Source: Globodera rostochiensis (lineage: Eukaryota; Nematoda; Chromadorea; Rhabditida; Heteroderidae). From it: DNA of 64,000 bases. Position numbers and translations under genes: made by a program. The stretch covers positions 930,001 through 994,000 of the forward strand of contig JAEVLN010000021.1 in assembly GCA_018350325.1 (NCBI GenBank). The letters run 5' to 3'. Under the pieces are notes generated by a model. That model did no database searches. It was given only the letters and a program-made list of their open reading frames with translations, and was not told the DNA's origin. Of the stretch, positions 47,166 through 58,495 are shown one piece after another (positions within the stretch are counted from its first letter, which is position 1; each line of letters begins with the position of its first letter).

Positions 47166-47837
47166 CTTATTATATTGATATCTCTTTTTATTTTAAATTT
47201 CCTAATAATAATAAACGCATAATCTCAAATTAAATCTATTCACAGTAGCAAATAATGTACCTATCAATAAAAAAAATTTGATTTCTATGCTTTATTAATA
47301 ATTAAATTAAAGATTAATTGTCAATTACAGTTGCTAAATATCAGAGACGAAAAAAATTAATTAAATAAAAAACTTTAAGTAAGAATTTGTTTGAGTATAA
47401 TATATGTATATATTACACAGCAAATATATTAATACAAAATATTTCTTATTAAAAGTCATAGGCAGGAAAAGTAAAAAACATATTAGCTAAATATTGTAAA
47501 AAGCAACTGCACAAACACACGTCCTACACAAAAAAGGATAGCACCACCATCACTTATGCTTCAATATATTCTAAGAACAATAATTTTTTATTTAATTCCA
47601 TATCTAAAATATTAATTAAAATAAAACAACTAATAATAAAGATGCGTATGAAAAAAATTGTCAATACAATAACATGCACCATGCCTGCCAACAAGCTTTG
47701 CAGACAAAGCTAAGACCGTAATTTCACAAAGGAAAAATCAACAAAAATCCCGAAAAAAGAAAAACAGCGGCGAAACATTTATATCAAAAACCAGTACACC
47801 GGAAGATCGGTTAGTAAACGCCCCAAAATAACCAAAA
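47166..47837. other. AT-rich 3' flank
   Basis: No feature recognised. It is the downstream flank of the minus-strand gene ending at 47838. Confidence 0.5.
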
Positions 47838-50073
47838 TCATTCGGATATAATCATATCTCCGCCAACATTCGATTCGTTCATTTTTTGGGCATAATATTC
47901 CTTCACATTTTCAAGCATTCTTCCGAACGTTATTGCCAAAGTTTGTGCCTGTCCTGTGAGCTTTAGGAGCGGTATGCTCAAATAATATTCTTCAATTCCC
48001 CTCCAAACTCCCTTAGAGCTTTCCCATATTTCGTTAAATTCAAATTGCAGATCTTTTAATATAATTTCTTCCGAAACGATTTCTTCCATTTCAATTTGCC
48101 CAATTTTGCAAAATTCCTTTGTTTGTTCCCACAATTCATGTCCAAAATATTTAATTTCATTGTTCTGAATTTTTGACGATAATTCAATCAGTTGTTCCTG
48201 AATTTCGATGTTTTTGATTTTGGATTTTAGCATTTCAACTTTTTCGCCATGTTGTTTAATTGTGCAGATTATTGCAAAGGCTTTTTGGTACTTTTCTTCA
48301 GCAATGTTTTTGGGATTTTTTTCCAAAAATTCAATATCTTTTCCCAATTGTTCCGTATTGATCTCTTTTTTTGCCTTCTCCAAATTAGCCTCTTCTTTTG
48401 GAATTGCCACTTCCACCAGTGTTTTTATTTGATCAAACAATGATACCAAATTAAACGGTTGAAAGTGATCTTTCCCTATCAATGCCTCAATTATGCTTAT
48501 TTTTTCGCGATTTGTTTCCTCCGATGTAAAATGACTCAAATTAAAATTCTCTTTTAAATATGACTCTTTGGAAAACTTTGCGTAGTAGACCCAAACAATC
48601 AACAAATGTTCAACTCTTTCATAAACATCTTAAAATTGTTTTAATTTTATGTTTTCGGGCATTGTTTACACGTACCCTTTCGTTGGTTGAACTCGAAATT
48701 TATTGCCAAGTCATAGCGCACATTATTTAAAAATAGAATTTTTGCTTCTTCATTATCACTAAAAATATTAAAATTGAAGAAATTTCAAATTTTACTTAAA
48801 ATCTAAGAGAAACTTGCAATTTTTTGCAGTTTTCCTCCACATCATTTTGAACATATTCTTGAATTTCTTTGTCTTGCGAATTGAAGTGCAATTCCGGGTC
48901 AATCCCTTTATTACTCATCATTTTCATGAGACTTTCCAAAATATTTTGGAAAACCATTGCATATGTACATTTTTTGTTTCTCAGGTAATGGTCATATATT
49001 TTTAAATGTAAGCTTAATACCGAATGTATTTGAAATAACAAATTCCAGAAAATTTGCGGTATTTTTTCTGTCGGCATATATCCTATTGCTCTCAGAAGAT
49101 TTGATGACTCGTATATTGAGAATTTTTGGTCATTTAATTGCTTCAGAATTTGGTAATTCTCTGAAAATTTGATTTTGAATAATTTTTATTTTGTTGAATT
49201 AATTATTTTTATTTAACAAAAATCAAAGTATTTTTACTTCTAGAGAGTTTAAAAGCTTCTCCTTTTCTGTATTCACTTTTGTATTTGTCGTCTTTGTATA
49301 TTGCAACTCCAAAAATGGGGTTTTGACTTTCTTTTGTTTTTGTCTCAATTATTTCAATCCAATAATCAAAAATGCTAAAAACGAACATTAATTAAAATGC
49401 TATTTAAAATAATATAAAATAATTTTTTTTTTATTAAAATTTTGAAATTATCTCAATTCCGATTCTGGAAGAATGAAGCATTTCGGCACGGCAAGAAATG
49501 TTTGAATTAAGTCCTTTGGATTTTCTTGTTTTTCCTTAAGCGTTCCGTCACAATTTTTTCCGTGTACGAGCGCCTCCAGTCTTGCCGCAAGAGAAAATAA
49601 TAAATTGAATAATTGTTCCTCCGAAAATTCAGAAAGTCCTTTTACCAAATCTTCCATCTTTTTAAACGATTGTTCGTCCAAAACCGTTTTGATAGGTTTT
49701 TGCACAATAATTGCTTTTAGCAAATTTCGCACATCTTTATCCGATTTTTCGCCCAAAATCGTTTTGATCGCAAGTTTAAAATCAGGTTTTTTGAAGTTTT
49801 TACATTCAAATTCACCATTTTCATTTTTTGTGACTATTTCACGGGTTGCAAATGTGTGCAATTCATCCAAAAATGAGTTGGCTCCATTCAAGTCGAGTTC
49901 CAGCACTTTTTCAGCGTCATTGAATTCTCCGCCAAAATGTTCACCAATCGCTGTCATCAAATCGTAGAATTTGTCGTTTTGCTTAATTAAAATAAAAGTG
50001 ATTTAATGTTTTCCATAATTACCTTTGCTTCCAAGGTGGCTGATGAAAGCATCAGAATGAAGACAACAGCCAT
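47838..50073 (-). CDS. Putative secreted protein, 6 exons, 649 aa, unrecognised
   Basis: Exons (minus strand): 50073-50023, 49981-49452, 49374-49238, 49160-48803, 48758-48676, 48628-47838; 1,950 nt, no internal stop. Exon 1 encodes MAVVFILMLSSATLEAK, a classical signal peptide, so the product is probably secreted. The rest is hydrophilic and helical, with E/K-rich coiled-coil-like parts in the last exon (EEANLEKAKKEINTEQL), few cysteines, no membrane segment and no domain I can name. The ATG at 50073 follows CAAA. Introns 1, 3 and 5 are GT-AG. Introns 2 (49451-49375) and 4 (48802-48759) keep the frame only if they start AT after AG: TTGAG|ATAATT and CTTAG|ATTTTA. Alternatives are two disabled donors in a pseudogene or assembly errors, but the otherwise clean frame argues for a working gene. 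It is divergent from the gene at 50842. A role as a parasite effector would be speculation. Confidence 0.7.
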
Positions 50074-50313
50074 TTTGGCCGAATAAAAAAAGCACAAATC
50101 GATCATTAAAAGCAAATCTAAAGATTAAATGAGCAAAAATATGGGTTTTTAAATCAAATGCTCACAAATCAGAATGATTATCGCATTATTTTATTTCTAG
50201 TATAATTAATTCCACATTTTTTTTAGACTCAAATGATTAAACATAATATGACGAATTTTAATTATTGTTTCGTCCACCATAGATGCTCGCCTAAAGTATT
50301 CAAAAATAATTTT
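50074..50313. promoter_or_regulatory. Intergenic region between divergent genes, part 1
   Basis: AT-rich and immediately upstream of the minus-strand gene starting at 50073. It presumably contains its promoter, but no defined motif stands out. Confidence 0.3.
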
Positions 50314-50444
50314 TAGGGGTTATTTTTTAAACCGAAAAACCGGTACCCCCGGTTTTGGTTAGGCCAGTTTATGACCCACGATTTTCGGGTTTTGGGCCAA
50401 AAAAGCCGGTTTTCGGTTCGGCTAACCGACCGTGACCAAACCTA
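50314..50444. repeat. Short hAT-like inverted element
   Basis: It begins TAGGGGTT and ends AACCTA, with palindrome-rich interior AACCGGTACC...CCGGTTTTCGGTTCGGC. This resembles a miniature hAT, but no 8-bp duplication is found (ATAATTTT against CCAAAAAT). It lies between two divergent genes. Confidence 0.4.
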
Positions 50445-50841
50445 TCCAAAAATTCAAAATTTTCCCGACCGACCGCGCCGGTGGCGTCGTCGGACTCAGC
50501 CCTGGAATAAATTATTGCAGGTACCGCGGTGACCTACCATTCCAAATTGATTGAATCGATTTTATTCGTTTATTTTATTTGTTTGATTTACTTTTTGGCA
50601 TAAATCGCGTGAAATTATTTAAAGATTAAAATTATATTATGAAAAAATCTTTAATTTTAGCCCTTAAATTGGATAATTTATGCCCTTAAATCATACGTCT
50701 CTGTTTCCAGCACACTGACGAAAAGAAAAATTCTTTCCCATTGTTTTACTTTACGTTTATTGATTATATTGCGAAATTTGGCATTTCCGCCATTCCATCC
50801 ATTTTATTTATTCGCTTATATTTATAAAATATTACAAAATT
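50445..50841. promoter_or_regulatory. Intergenic region between divergent genes, part 2
   Basis: A GC-rich remnant (50465-50510) is followed by AT-rich DNA. TATATTTATAAA at about 50817-50828 sits just before the ATG at 50842 and could be a TATA-like or initiator-near element. Confidence 0.3.
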
Positions 50842-51249
50842 ATGCAATGGAAATATTTCTCCATTTTACTTTTATTGATTGAATTTCTATTCAAAATTGC
50901 AATTATTTTACCTACAAAACACGGGGACAGCAAATGCCACGAAAATCAAATTGCCATTGGTGTGCGGGTTGGGAAGTCGCACAGGGCATTTCGGTCCGCC
51001 GAAGTGCAGTTCAAAGTTGAGGCTGGTGACTCGGGAAGGGGAAAAGGGTTGGTTAAGGGGCAGGTCTCCTTTTGAAGGCCGGGGAAACGGTTTCTTTGAC
51101 AATCTGGGAAATAGTCCCCTTTAAATGAAACGGATTTCGTTCGATGCTTTATTCAAACCACCGCTTTCAAACCGATGAAATGTGAAGGGCAAACAAAAGA
51201 GTATAAGCTTTCCGGTGGCTGTGACGTTGTAAAAACCAAAATTAATTGA
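50842..51249 (+). CDS. Putative small secreted cysteine protein, 118 aa
   Basis: Two exons, 50842-51063 and 51115-51249, separated by a 51-nt GT-AG intron, give 118 aa with stop TGA. The N-terminus MQWKYFSILLLLIEFLFKIA is a strong signal peptide. The remainder is short and has four cysteines (in SKCHE, VRCFI, MKCEG, GGCDV), enough for two disulphides. I do not recognise the family. Without the intron, stops appear and homologous-looking sequence continues in other frames, so a frameshifted pseudogene is the alternative. The intron is less AT-rich than the others in the window, which lowers confidence in the splice. Divergently arranged with the putative secreted gene at 47838-50073. Confidence 0.55.
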
Positions 51250-52466
51250 AATCTGTTCAATAATAAAAATAAAAAACAGCGAGGCTGCTCGCAGAGACTA
51301 CGGTTGCCCACCGTGTGCACCTGACTTTAAAGTTTGGAGAATCTATTTGGTAAAGTCGGCAGGTTCCAACGAATAAATAAAATATAAATAGTTAATTTAT
51401 TAATAATATTTTTACAGCATTCTGATTTAAAAAACAAAACACCTTAAGCCAATATTTATTGGATAAAAAAAAATCAATTAATCAAAAAAAATTTTTGTGT
51501 TTTTTTATTTTTTTCAACAGAAAAGATATTATCAAAATAAATAAAAACGATTAAATGCACACGGCAAGGCCAATAAGAGCGAGAGTTATTTAGTAACTTT
51601 CCAATATAAATTATTAAAAATAATTTGAAATATTCTCTTCTTTTTTCTTTATGTCTAAAATATCATATCAAAACACTAATATCTTAAATAATAAAAAAGG
51701 TTTCTTCCAAAATTTCAAAAAAAAAACGATATTACGATTTGTGCAATACACATACTTATTGCTGTGAAAGCGACCCAGATTTAATTTTACATAATAACCT
51801 AAAACAAATTAATTGTAGGAAAAAACCAAACCAAATAGAGACCATGAGACAAATTATATTTTACAAAATATACTGTATTTATTTAAAAAATATTTATATA
51901 AATTAAATTAATCTTGAAATAATATTTCATAAAAAATTTGGCTATTTTAAAATTAATATTTAATTTGAAACAATTAACTGTTTCGTATTTCGTGCCAATA
52001 GAGATGAACTACAATTTCATTTAAATTAACCGCGTCTACGCTTTGTTCTACGGCGCAAAAACAGCTTTTTCTAAAGCAAAAATTAATCTTTTAATTTCAC
52101 TCGATTAAATCAATAAAAATATTGGTGAAATATCAATGGTAAAACCAACCTTAGGGCACAAAGTTCAAAAATTATGTCGTTATCAAGAGATTGAAAGAGG
52201 TAGATTCGATAAATAAATTAATTTCTACACGCAAATGCCTACACATCTGTCCCGCCATTGTGGTTTTATCAGAAGAAAACGATAGTATTGCTTAAAATTA
52301 CATGAATTAATTCAAACAAATATACTCCTCAATATATAAAAGCCTAAAAAAAAATTTGTTAGAAAAGAAAATATTTATTTTGCCAAATATATAAAATCAA
52401 CTGCGAATTAGCACCTTACATCAAATCAGAAATAATAGATTTGAATATGAATTGTGATGAATGTCC
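51250..52466. other. AT-rich stretch with one island
   Basis: An island at 51280-51372 is open on the plus strand (NSEAARRDYGCPPCAPDFKV and on, to TAA about 51375). This could be an exon relic. Nothing else seen. Confidence 0.35.
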
Positions 52467-52474
52467 ATAGCCAG
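52467..52474 (+). repeat. Target-site duplication of hAT-3, left copy
   Basis: ATAGCCAG, repeated exactly at 53635-53642. Confidence 0.9.
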
Positions 52475-53634
52475 TAGAGCTGTTCGAGACTTGAAATTTA
52501 CCGAGAATCGAGAACCGAGACCGAGAAATGACACCGAGAACCGAGACCGAGAAATGACCCCGAGAATCGAGACCGAGAACGTGGCCCAAAAAAACCGAGA
52601 AATTTCTCGACTCGGGAACCGAGAATCGAGAAATTTCAATTTTTTTTTTGAAATTCACTAAAAAAATATTGATTTTAAGCTCCACAAATTTTCAATAAAT
52701 AATTTTACACTCAGGGGTGCCAACTGTCCTTGGTACTGATTTTCAGGAATTTTTAGACCAATTTTCTTTAGCCGCATTCATAAAATTTTGGTTGCAAATC
52801 TGTTAACAAATTGAGCAGAAAATTCAAAATTTCCAGCAAATCTTACCAATCAATTTGACACAAATTTTGAATTCCATTTTTACTTCTGGTACGCTTTTTG
52901 CCCAACATCCAGTCCATCGGAACCGCCGGAAAAAAGAATTTTTAAAAAAAGTTAAATTTATGAGAGTATTTTCGGGGTTTTTAATGCATTTTTATGAAAT
53001 TCAAAAAATGCAAATTTTTTGCGAATTCTGCTTTATTTAGGGGAGGGGGGGGGGGGGGGTCGGCGGTGCCGATAGGCGCCGTCGAAAAAATTTTAATTTT
53101 GGACTCAATTTGTTAACAGATTTGCAAAATTTTTAAAATGAACAAATTTTTTTTAAAGCTTTTAAGAATAGTAAGGAGTGCTCGGGTAGAAATTTTGCAT
53201 GCTTTTGAGGATTTCGTAGCATATTTTGGCAAAAAAATTGTTAAAAATGAATGTTTTGGCCATTTTTTTTTTGCCGCATATAAATCCGGTATCTAAATAA
53301 ATTAAAAGAATAAAATGTATTACACTAGGGGTAGAAACTCCGATAAATATAAGTTAGACTCAGAACTTAACCACTGAGCCATACGAGCAGTGGGTAAAGA
53401 TTTTGTGCAAAGATATTAAATTAAGGATTTCTAAATTTGTCATTGTGTATTTTTCAAATCTTTCAAGCCCATAATTCTTTAATGATTTCTCACCAAAAAT
53501 GCCATCTTTACCAGTGCAAAAAAGTTTTGTTTTCCGAGACTAAAAACCCGAGACCGAGAACCGAGACCGAGACCCAAAAAAACCGAGAAATTTCTCGACT
53601 CGAGAACCGAGACCGAGAATCTCGAACAGCTCTA
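52475..53634. mobile_element. hAT-3: non-autonomous hAT transposon
   Basis: Ends TAGAGCTGTTCGAGA and TCTCGAACAGCTCTA form a perfect 15-bp terminal inverted repeat, flanked by 8-bp duplications ATAGCCAG. Subterminal arrays of GAGAACCGAGACCGAGAA-type units occur at both ends (52500-52635, 53535-53625). There is no transposase. The interior holds an inverted pair (GCAAATCTGTTAACAAATT near 52794 and its reverse complement near 53107), a G-run with a GC-rich palindrome shared with 26.4 kb, and a tRNA-like segment on the minus strand. It looks like older repeats captured or nested between hAT ends. Confidence 0.93.
53330..53400 (-). repeat. tRNA-like segment inside hAT-3
   Basis: The minus strand reads CGTATGGCTCAGTGGTTAAG, a near-perfect A box, followed by TTCTGAGTC. 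A clear B box is missing, so a decayed SINE head rather than a tRNA gene. Confidence 0.4.
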
Positions 53635-53642
53635 ATAGCCAG
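53635..53642 (+). repeat. Target-site duplication of hAT-3, right copy
   Basis: ATAGCCAG, identical to 52467-52474. Confidence 0.9.
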
Positions 53643-53817
53643 GGCTAAAATTACGTTTTTAAATGTGCTCTATATAATTTTTGTAAAATAAATATTATAT
53701 TGGTACAATTTTTTGCTTTTGCGGACCTTTTATTCTACAGTTTAATTATTTAATTAAAAAAAGTAAACGATTTTAAAAAGAACAATTAAAGTAGAAAGCT
53801 ATTATTATAAAATAAAA
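53643..53817. other. AT-rich spacer
   Basis: No feature seen. Confidence 0.5.
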
Positions 53818-53884
53818 GGTGCTGATCATTAAATGCGGTTCTCTGACCAGTGCATGAATACAGAGACACGGGTTCGATCGCACC
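53818..53884 (+). repeat. tRNA-like element with B box and closing stem
   Basis: GGTGC at 53818 can pair with GCACC at 53880-53884, and GGGTTCGATCG just before it is B-box-like. CTCTG/CAGAG can form an internal stem. An A-run follows. The anticodon arm is not convincing: tRNA-derived repeat or degenerate tRNA. Confidence 0.4.
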
Positions 53885-55825
53885 AAAAAAAAAAAAATGC
53901 ATTTTTACCAAAATAAACATGAAATTTAAAATTTTTCAATAATATTTAATTAAATATAATAACTGCTTAATTCAATGAAAACATTAAAAATTTATTTTCT
54001 ACATATTTAATGTATTAATATAGAATAAATCTGATAAAATTTTCAAAATTGTGAACTTTACTTAATAAATTTTACTCGATTAAATTTACTGTAATCTGAT
54101 AAGGCATTATAAAACGATCTAACTTTAACAAATCGTAATAAATCTACATAATCTTCCAGACGAACAACAACAAAAGTGCCCATAGGACCACAGCGCGAGA
54201 GTTGTGCGTTCAACCATTTCATTTTCGAATATGTGAAAGGAAATTTTAAAGATTAATAATTTTGTGAAACATAGTAAAAATAATCAATTGTGAAATATAT
54301 ATTTAATCAATTGAAAACTTTTAATACCGCAAACATTTAAAAAGGATGTTCAAATAAAAATCTACAAGCTATATAACGCATCTAAATCGGTATTTGTTTC
54401 CGACATTCCTTAGACCAAAATCGGTTCGGATTTCTTTTAAACTGTTTCATTTAATTTTAAACCTTTAAATAGTAAAAAATTCTTTATATTACTTGGCAAA
54501 AGAACAAATAAAAAAATAAGTCATTCATGAAACAATGGAAAAATTCAAAAGATTTTTAAATTAAAAGTAAAAACATTGCAAGGGCAACTCGCATCACTTT
54601 GAGCTTTGTTGGATTTATTTTGATATTATTTTGACTACGAGCCTTTTAAGTTTTATCCATCCATATACTAAAAATTAACTGAGAAAATTCGCTTATTCAA
54701 ATTAAAAATAATATATTAAAAAAAATTGTTAAAGTCAGACGCAAATTAAAAAAATTGTTGTAACCTTTATTAAAGTGAACGATGAAATTGATCAAATTAT
54801 TAATAACAAAAAATAAAAATTATTGTATGAACAAAATTCTATTCTACTTTTCTTAATTATGAAATAAGAAGACCGATATTCGACAATCTGGAAAACCGAT
54901 ATTCGAGGACCTGGGTCATGTAAAGTTGAGCATCGATTCGCCCGACAAATTCATTTAAAGACTAATAAATATAAAAAAACAATAGTTTAAAACCGAATTA
55001 CAGAGAATGTTTAATGATTACGTCCAATCAATTTCAAACCATTTGAAAATTAAATAAATAAAATCTATTGATGTGGTAAACTATGAGGAAGGCGTTAATT
55101 AATAAATTAATACTTTATATAAATATGCAAAAGCATAATAATTATTAGCACAAAATCACAATAAAGCAAAAATATTCAATAGACACACAAATATTAAAAT
55201 AATAATTTTTGTTTAACGGTAATCTTTGTAGCTTTTTAGGAATTAGAAATATAAAGAGTCAAGCGCCCAGAAATTTTTTGAAGATTAACGATGTTTAGTT
55301 TGATGTACTTTTTTGGACCCTAAATCTTTTTTTATGGCGTTGATGTACTTTTCTGAAAATTCTTTTGTTGGGAGTGATTAATGGCATAAAAATAAACAAA
55401 CCATTCATAAAAATACTTTTTACATAATTTTAATATTAAAAGTCCAAAGGAAAAATTAAATAAAAACAAGAAATCAAGTTTTGCTTATTCGCGGTTTCTT
55501 AAAAGCAAGGCAAGAATACATTCAGTTGGATTGGTACTTCAGAATGGGAGAAATAATTAACTACAATTTTGAACAATAAAATTTTTATTAAAAAATCAAA
55601 TAACCCATAAGGAAATGCAAAATTATACTAAATAAACTTTGTAAAATTAAAAATGTTTTTAATAAAAAATGAACACAGGTGTCAAAACCGATACAATAAC
55701 AATTAACATATTTTATTTTTTCATTATTAAAACAAACATTTTAAAATGTTTATACAAAATAATGTTACACAGACAAATATGAAGACCGTCATGGACGCAA
55801 ACATTGCTTTCGTAGATTTTTAATA
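53885..55825. other. AT desert
   Basis: Island at 54140-54235. Island at 54870-54955 contains a direct repeat ACCGATATTCGA (12 bp apart-type duplication) and a plus frame RQSGKPIFEDLGHVKLSIDS. No gene called. Confidence 0.4.
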
Positions 55826-55990
55826 TAGAATAAGAAAGGCAGCATGGAGAAAGATATGAATACAATTTTTAAATTTAAGCCAAACGATTTGAGATCGACG
55901 GATTTGTGCATGGCTGCCTCTTTTTTCTGATTCTGAGTCTGCACAACGTTTTCTTGATGTTCCAGTTTAGAGTACGAATTGATAAGCAAT
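55826..55990 (-). CDS. Exon-like open frame, unrecognised
   Basis: Minus strand reads SYSKLEHQENVVQTQNQKKE, then AAMHKSVDLKSFGLNLK, a hydrophilic, protein-like stretch. It has no clear family or fixed splice ends, and its continuation below 55850 is low complexity. Confidence 0.35.
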
Positions 55991-56054
55991 AATTACAGCA
56001 TTAAATTAAAACAATAAAATCTATTGCTAGTTTAAATATAGAATAAAAAATGAT

Positions 56055-58345
56055 TTTTGTATATTGGGAATGCAAAAGTCAAGTTTTAAATTGATTTTGC
56101 ATTTTTGAGGATGCAAAAGTCAAGTTTTAAGGTTGTATAGGATTTTAATATGATTTGTATTTTTGAGAATTCAAAGTCAAGTGTTAAGTATTTATTGGAA
56201 TGCAAAATCAAGTCTTAAGGTTGTATTTTTGGATATAATGTCAAGTTTTAATTTGATTTGTTTTTTTGAGAATGCAAATCAAGTTTTAAGGTTGTATTTG
56301 GGAATGAAAAGTCAAGTTTTAATTTGATTTGTATTTTTGAGAATGCAAAGTCAAGTGTTAAGGTTGTATTTTTTGAATGAAAATTTAAGTTTTAAATTGT
56401 TATTTTTGAGAAAGCAAAAGTCAAGTTAAGGTTGTATTTTTGAGAATGCAAAAGTCAAGTTAAGGTTGTATTTTTGAGAATGCAAAAGACAGTGTTAAGA
56501 TTGTATTTTTGGAATAAAAAATCAAGTATTAATTAATTTGTGTTTTTGAATTCAAAAGTCAAGTTTTAGGTTGATTTTGTGTTTTTGAGAATGCAAATAG
56601 TCAAGTTTTAAGGTATATTTGGGAATGAAAGTCAAGTTTTAATTTAATTTGTATTTTTGAGAATGCAAATCAAGTTTTAAGGTTATATTTTTTGAATGAA
56701 AATTTAAGTTTTAAATTGATATATTTGAGAAAGCAAAAGTCAAGTTAAGGTTGTATTTTTGAGAATGCAAAAGACAGTGTTAAGGTTGTATTTTTGGAAT
56801 AAAAAGTCAAGTCTTAATTAATTTGTGTTTTTAGAATTCAAAAGTCAAGTTTTAGGTTGATTTTGTGTTTTTGAAGAATGCAAAAAGTCAAGTTTTAAGG
56901 TGTATTTTGGAATAAAAAGTCAAGTTTTAGGTTGATTTTGTGTTTTTGAGAATGCAAACAAGTTTTAAGGTGTATTTGGGAATAAAAAGTCAAGTTTTAG
57001 GTTGATTTTGTGTTTTTGAAATGCAAACAAGTTTTAAGGTTGTATTTGGGAATGAAAAGTCAAGTTTTTAATTTGATTTGTATTTTTGAGAATGCAAAGT
57101 CAAGTGTTAAGGTTGTAATTTTTGAATGAAAATTTAAGTTTTAAATTGTTATTTTTGAGAAAGCAAAAGTCAAGTTAAGGTTGTATTTTTGAGAATGCAA
57201 AAGTCAGTGTTAAGGTTGTATTTTTTGAATGAAAATTTAAGTTTTAAATTGTTATTTTTGAGAAAGCAAAAGTCAAGTTAAGGTTGTATTTTTGAGAATG
57301 CAAATCAAGTTTTAAGGTTATATTTTTTGAATGAAAATTTAGGTTTAAATTAATATTTTTGAGAAAGCAAAAGTCAAGTTAAGGTTGTATTTTTGAGAAT
57401 GCAAAAGTCAGTGTTAAGGTTGTATTTTTTGAATGAAAATTTAAGTTTTAAATTGATATATTTGAGAAAGCAAAAGTCAAGTTAAGGTTGTATTTTTGAG
57501 AATGCAAAAGACAGTGTTAAGGTTGTATTTTTGGAATAAAAAGTCAAGTCTTAATTAATTTGTGTTTTTAGAATTCAAAAGTCAAGTTTTAGGTTGATTT
57601 TGTGTTTTTGAAGAATGCAAAAAGTCAAGTTTTAAGGTGTATTTTGGAATAAAAAGTCAAGTTTTAGGTTGATTTTGTGTTTTTGAGAATGCAAATCAAG
57701 TTTTAAGGTTGTATTTGGGAATGAAAAGTCAAGTTTTAATTTGATTTGTATTTTTGAGAATGCAAAGTCAAGTGTTAAGGTTGTAATTTTTGAATGAAAA
57801 TTTAAGTTTTAAATTGTTATTTTTGAGAAAGCAAAAGTCAAGTTAAGGTTGTATTTTTGAGAATGCAAATCAAGTTTTAAGGTTATATTTTTTGAATGAA
57901 AATTTAAGTTTTAAATTAATATTTTTGAGAAAGCAAAAGTCAAGTTAAGGTTGTATTTTTGAGAATGCAAAAGTCAGTGTTAAGGTTGTATTTTTTGAAT
58001 GAAAATTTAAGTTTTAAATTGTTATTTTTGAGAAAGCAAAAGTCAAGTTAAGGTTGTATTTTTGAGAATGCAAAAGTCAAGTTTTAGGTTGATTTTGTGT
58101 TTTTGAGCAATGCAAAAAGTCAAGTTTTAAGGTGTATTTGGGAATAAAAAGTCAAGTTTTAATTTGATTTGTATTTTTGAGAAAAGTTTTAAGGTGTATT
58201 TGGGAATAAAAAGTCAAGTTTTAATTTGATTTGTATTTTCAGAATGCAAATCAAGTATTAAGGTGTATTTGGGAATAAAAAGTCAGATTTTATTTAAGGT
58301 TGTATTTTTTTGAAGAAAATTTAAGTTTTAAATTGATTTTTGTAT
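56055..58345. repeat. 2.3-kb minisatellite with higher-order structure
   Basis: Dozens of degenerate units of roughly 35-75 bp built on AATGCAAAAGTCAAGTT, TTAAGGTTGTATTTTTGAG and related blocks. Long multi-unit blocks recur almost identically (for example about 56780-56950 and 57500-57690), showing higher-order amplification. The array has no open frame. It stops just before an acceptor-like site at 58355. Confidence 0.93.
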
Positions 58346-58355
58346 TTTTGTGCAG

Positions 58356-58495
58356 TCCGTTCCTTAAAGAAAGACAGCAAAAATCGCAGCGGAGAAGATC
58401 AAAAAGCAAATCATCTCTATGAGAGGATGATTCAAATGATTGGATTATCCGATCACACATTTTTAACAATCGAAAAAATTTATTATTTTTTTTAA
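58356..58495 (+). CDS. Exon-like open frame after the minisatellite
   Basis: After TTTTTGTGCAG (acceptor-like, ends 58355) the frame reads RSLKKDSKNRSGEDQKANHL, then YERMIQMIGLSDHTFLTIEK and a stop at 58493-58495. Composition is clearly protein-like. The minisatellite would then be intronic. No upstream exon was identified and no family recognised. Confidence 0.45.

Noticed and set aside
48208..49172. Plus-strand frames of 63-74 codons opposite the 649-aa gene
   Set aside because: Antisense shadows of the minus-strand exons with F/L/S-rich composition.
49605..49967. 120-codon plus-strand frame
   Set aside because: Mirror of exon 2 of the minus-strand gene; the minus strand has splice-consistent continuation and a signal peptide.
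52421..53691. Frames with repeated RDRE or SRFSV motifs
   Set aside because: Translations of the hAT-3 subterminal GAGACCGAGAA arrays.
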